From positions 1 through 59,671 of the forward strand of contig JBBSCO010000012.1 in assembly GCA_038250235.1 (NCBI GenBank): 59,671 nucleotides of DNA, written 5' to 3'. The notes below the pieces were generated by a model that had not been told where the DNA came from, made no database searches, and saw only the letters and a program-made list of their open reading frames with translations. Below are positions 59,505 to 59,671 of this stretch, piece by piece. The stretch comes from JAAUTS01 sp038250235. GTDB lineage: Bacteria > Verrucomicrobiota > Verrucomicrobiia > Methylacidiphilales > JAAUTS01. Position 1 is the stretch's first letter. The number at the start of each line of letters is the position of its first letter. Made by a program: the position numbers and the translations under genes.

Positions 59505-59671
59505 AATCAGTTTTTTGTCGGATGCAGAACGAGACAGGTTCTTATAACCGGCCCATAAGAAACACATATCAGCATAACAGCGGCCGGGAAAAACAGGAGA
59601 GAAAACTCAGGGACCGACAAGTTATTACTTTTTTCGGAACCCCTGTTTGACTATCTACTACCTGCATCCAA
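59505..59671. other. End of window, no gene seen
   Basis: The last 167 bases hold no recognisable gene; they are the region upstream of the DUF4405 gene and run off the end. Confidence 0.4.

Overview
The window looks like chromosomal DNA from a member of the Verrucomicrobiota. Two genes point there directly. One is a 52-residue basic protein (49709-49867, minus) that matches the small basic protein shared by Verrucomicrobia and Chlamydiae. The other is a Minf_1886-type protein (54149-54637) of the family restricted to Planctomycetes and Verrucomicrobia. A diderm envelope is implied by Mla, LptE-like, BamD-like and Wza/Wzc genes. The class within the phylum cannot be fixed from sequence alone.

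Layout. 1-2.9 kb is a worn accessory strip: a VapC toxin with one catalytic residue changed, a REP-like palindrome, an XRE regulator with a truncated partner, and a Panacea-domain gene paired with a small PemK/MazF-like protein. 2.9-11.6 kb is a DNA-damage island: two LexA repressors with related but different operators, a single polypeptide joining a Y-family polymerase to a DnaE-type C-family polymerase, an MmcB-like nuclease and a nuclease-helicase. 11.9-16.4 kb is a five-gene operon: STAS protein, MlaE, MlaF, MlaD, and a GAF-SpoIIE phosphatase-HATPase protein. 16.5-24.8 kb is mostly housekeeping: metallo-beta-lactamase fold hydrolase, tRNA-Val, 8-oxoguanine glycosylase-like enzyme, BamD-like, LptE-like, rpsT, a membrane metallopeptidase, PtsN-like EIIA, argS and rsfS.

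24.9-33.4 kb reads on the minus strand as an exopolysaccharide block: histidine kinase, sigma-54 activator, a glycosyltransferase-39-like membrane protein, an outer-membrane barrel, Wzc-like kinase and Wza-like lipoprotein. 33.6-38.8 kb holds thiG-thiH-thiS, a xylulokinase and mnmE. 38.9-42 kb holds pyrD, a decayed LuxR-type gene, and the trio ppnP-crcB-eamA. 42-48.2 kb gathers lysine and arginine synthesis (dapB, dapA, dapF, lysA, argH), interrupted by a DUF433/DUF5615 toxin-antitoxin pair and a RelE remnant; an N-acetylglutamate synthase lies at 52.4 kb. 48.3-59.7 kb is core and conserved-hypothetical: a pseudouridine synthase with a long disordered tail, EVE and HAD proteins, glpX, a double-domain M16 peptidase, DUF1844, a von Willebrand-type membrane protein and a DUF4405 protein.

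How the parts may work together. The most notable region is the damage island. Each lexA has the same promoter plan: a -35 box, 10 bases, an 18-base palindrome, and the start codon 2-4 bases later. The palindromes differ at one base per arm, and the two proteins differ at the matching recognition-helix residues. LexA-1 sits directly upstream of the polymerase fusion and shares its intergenic region with the MmcB-like nuclease. This suggests a damage-induced mutagenesis unit in which inserter and extender polymerases are one molecule. The second notable region is the STAS-Mla-phosphatase operon, which suggests that lipid transport in this organism is tied to a serine-phosphorylation switch. All functions are inferred from sequence; nothing was searched or computed.
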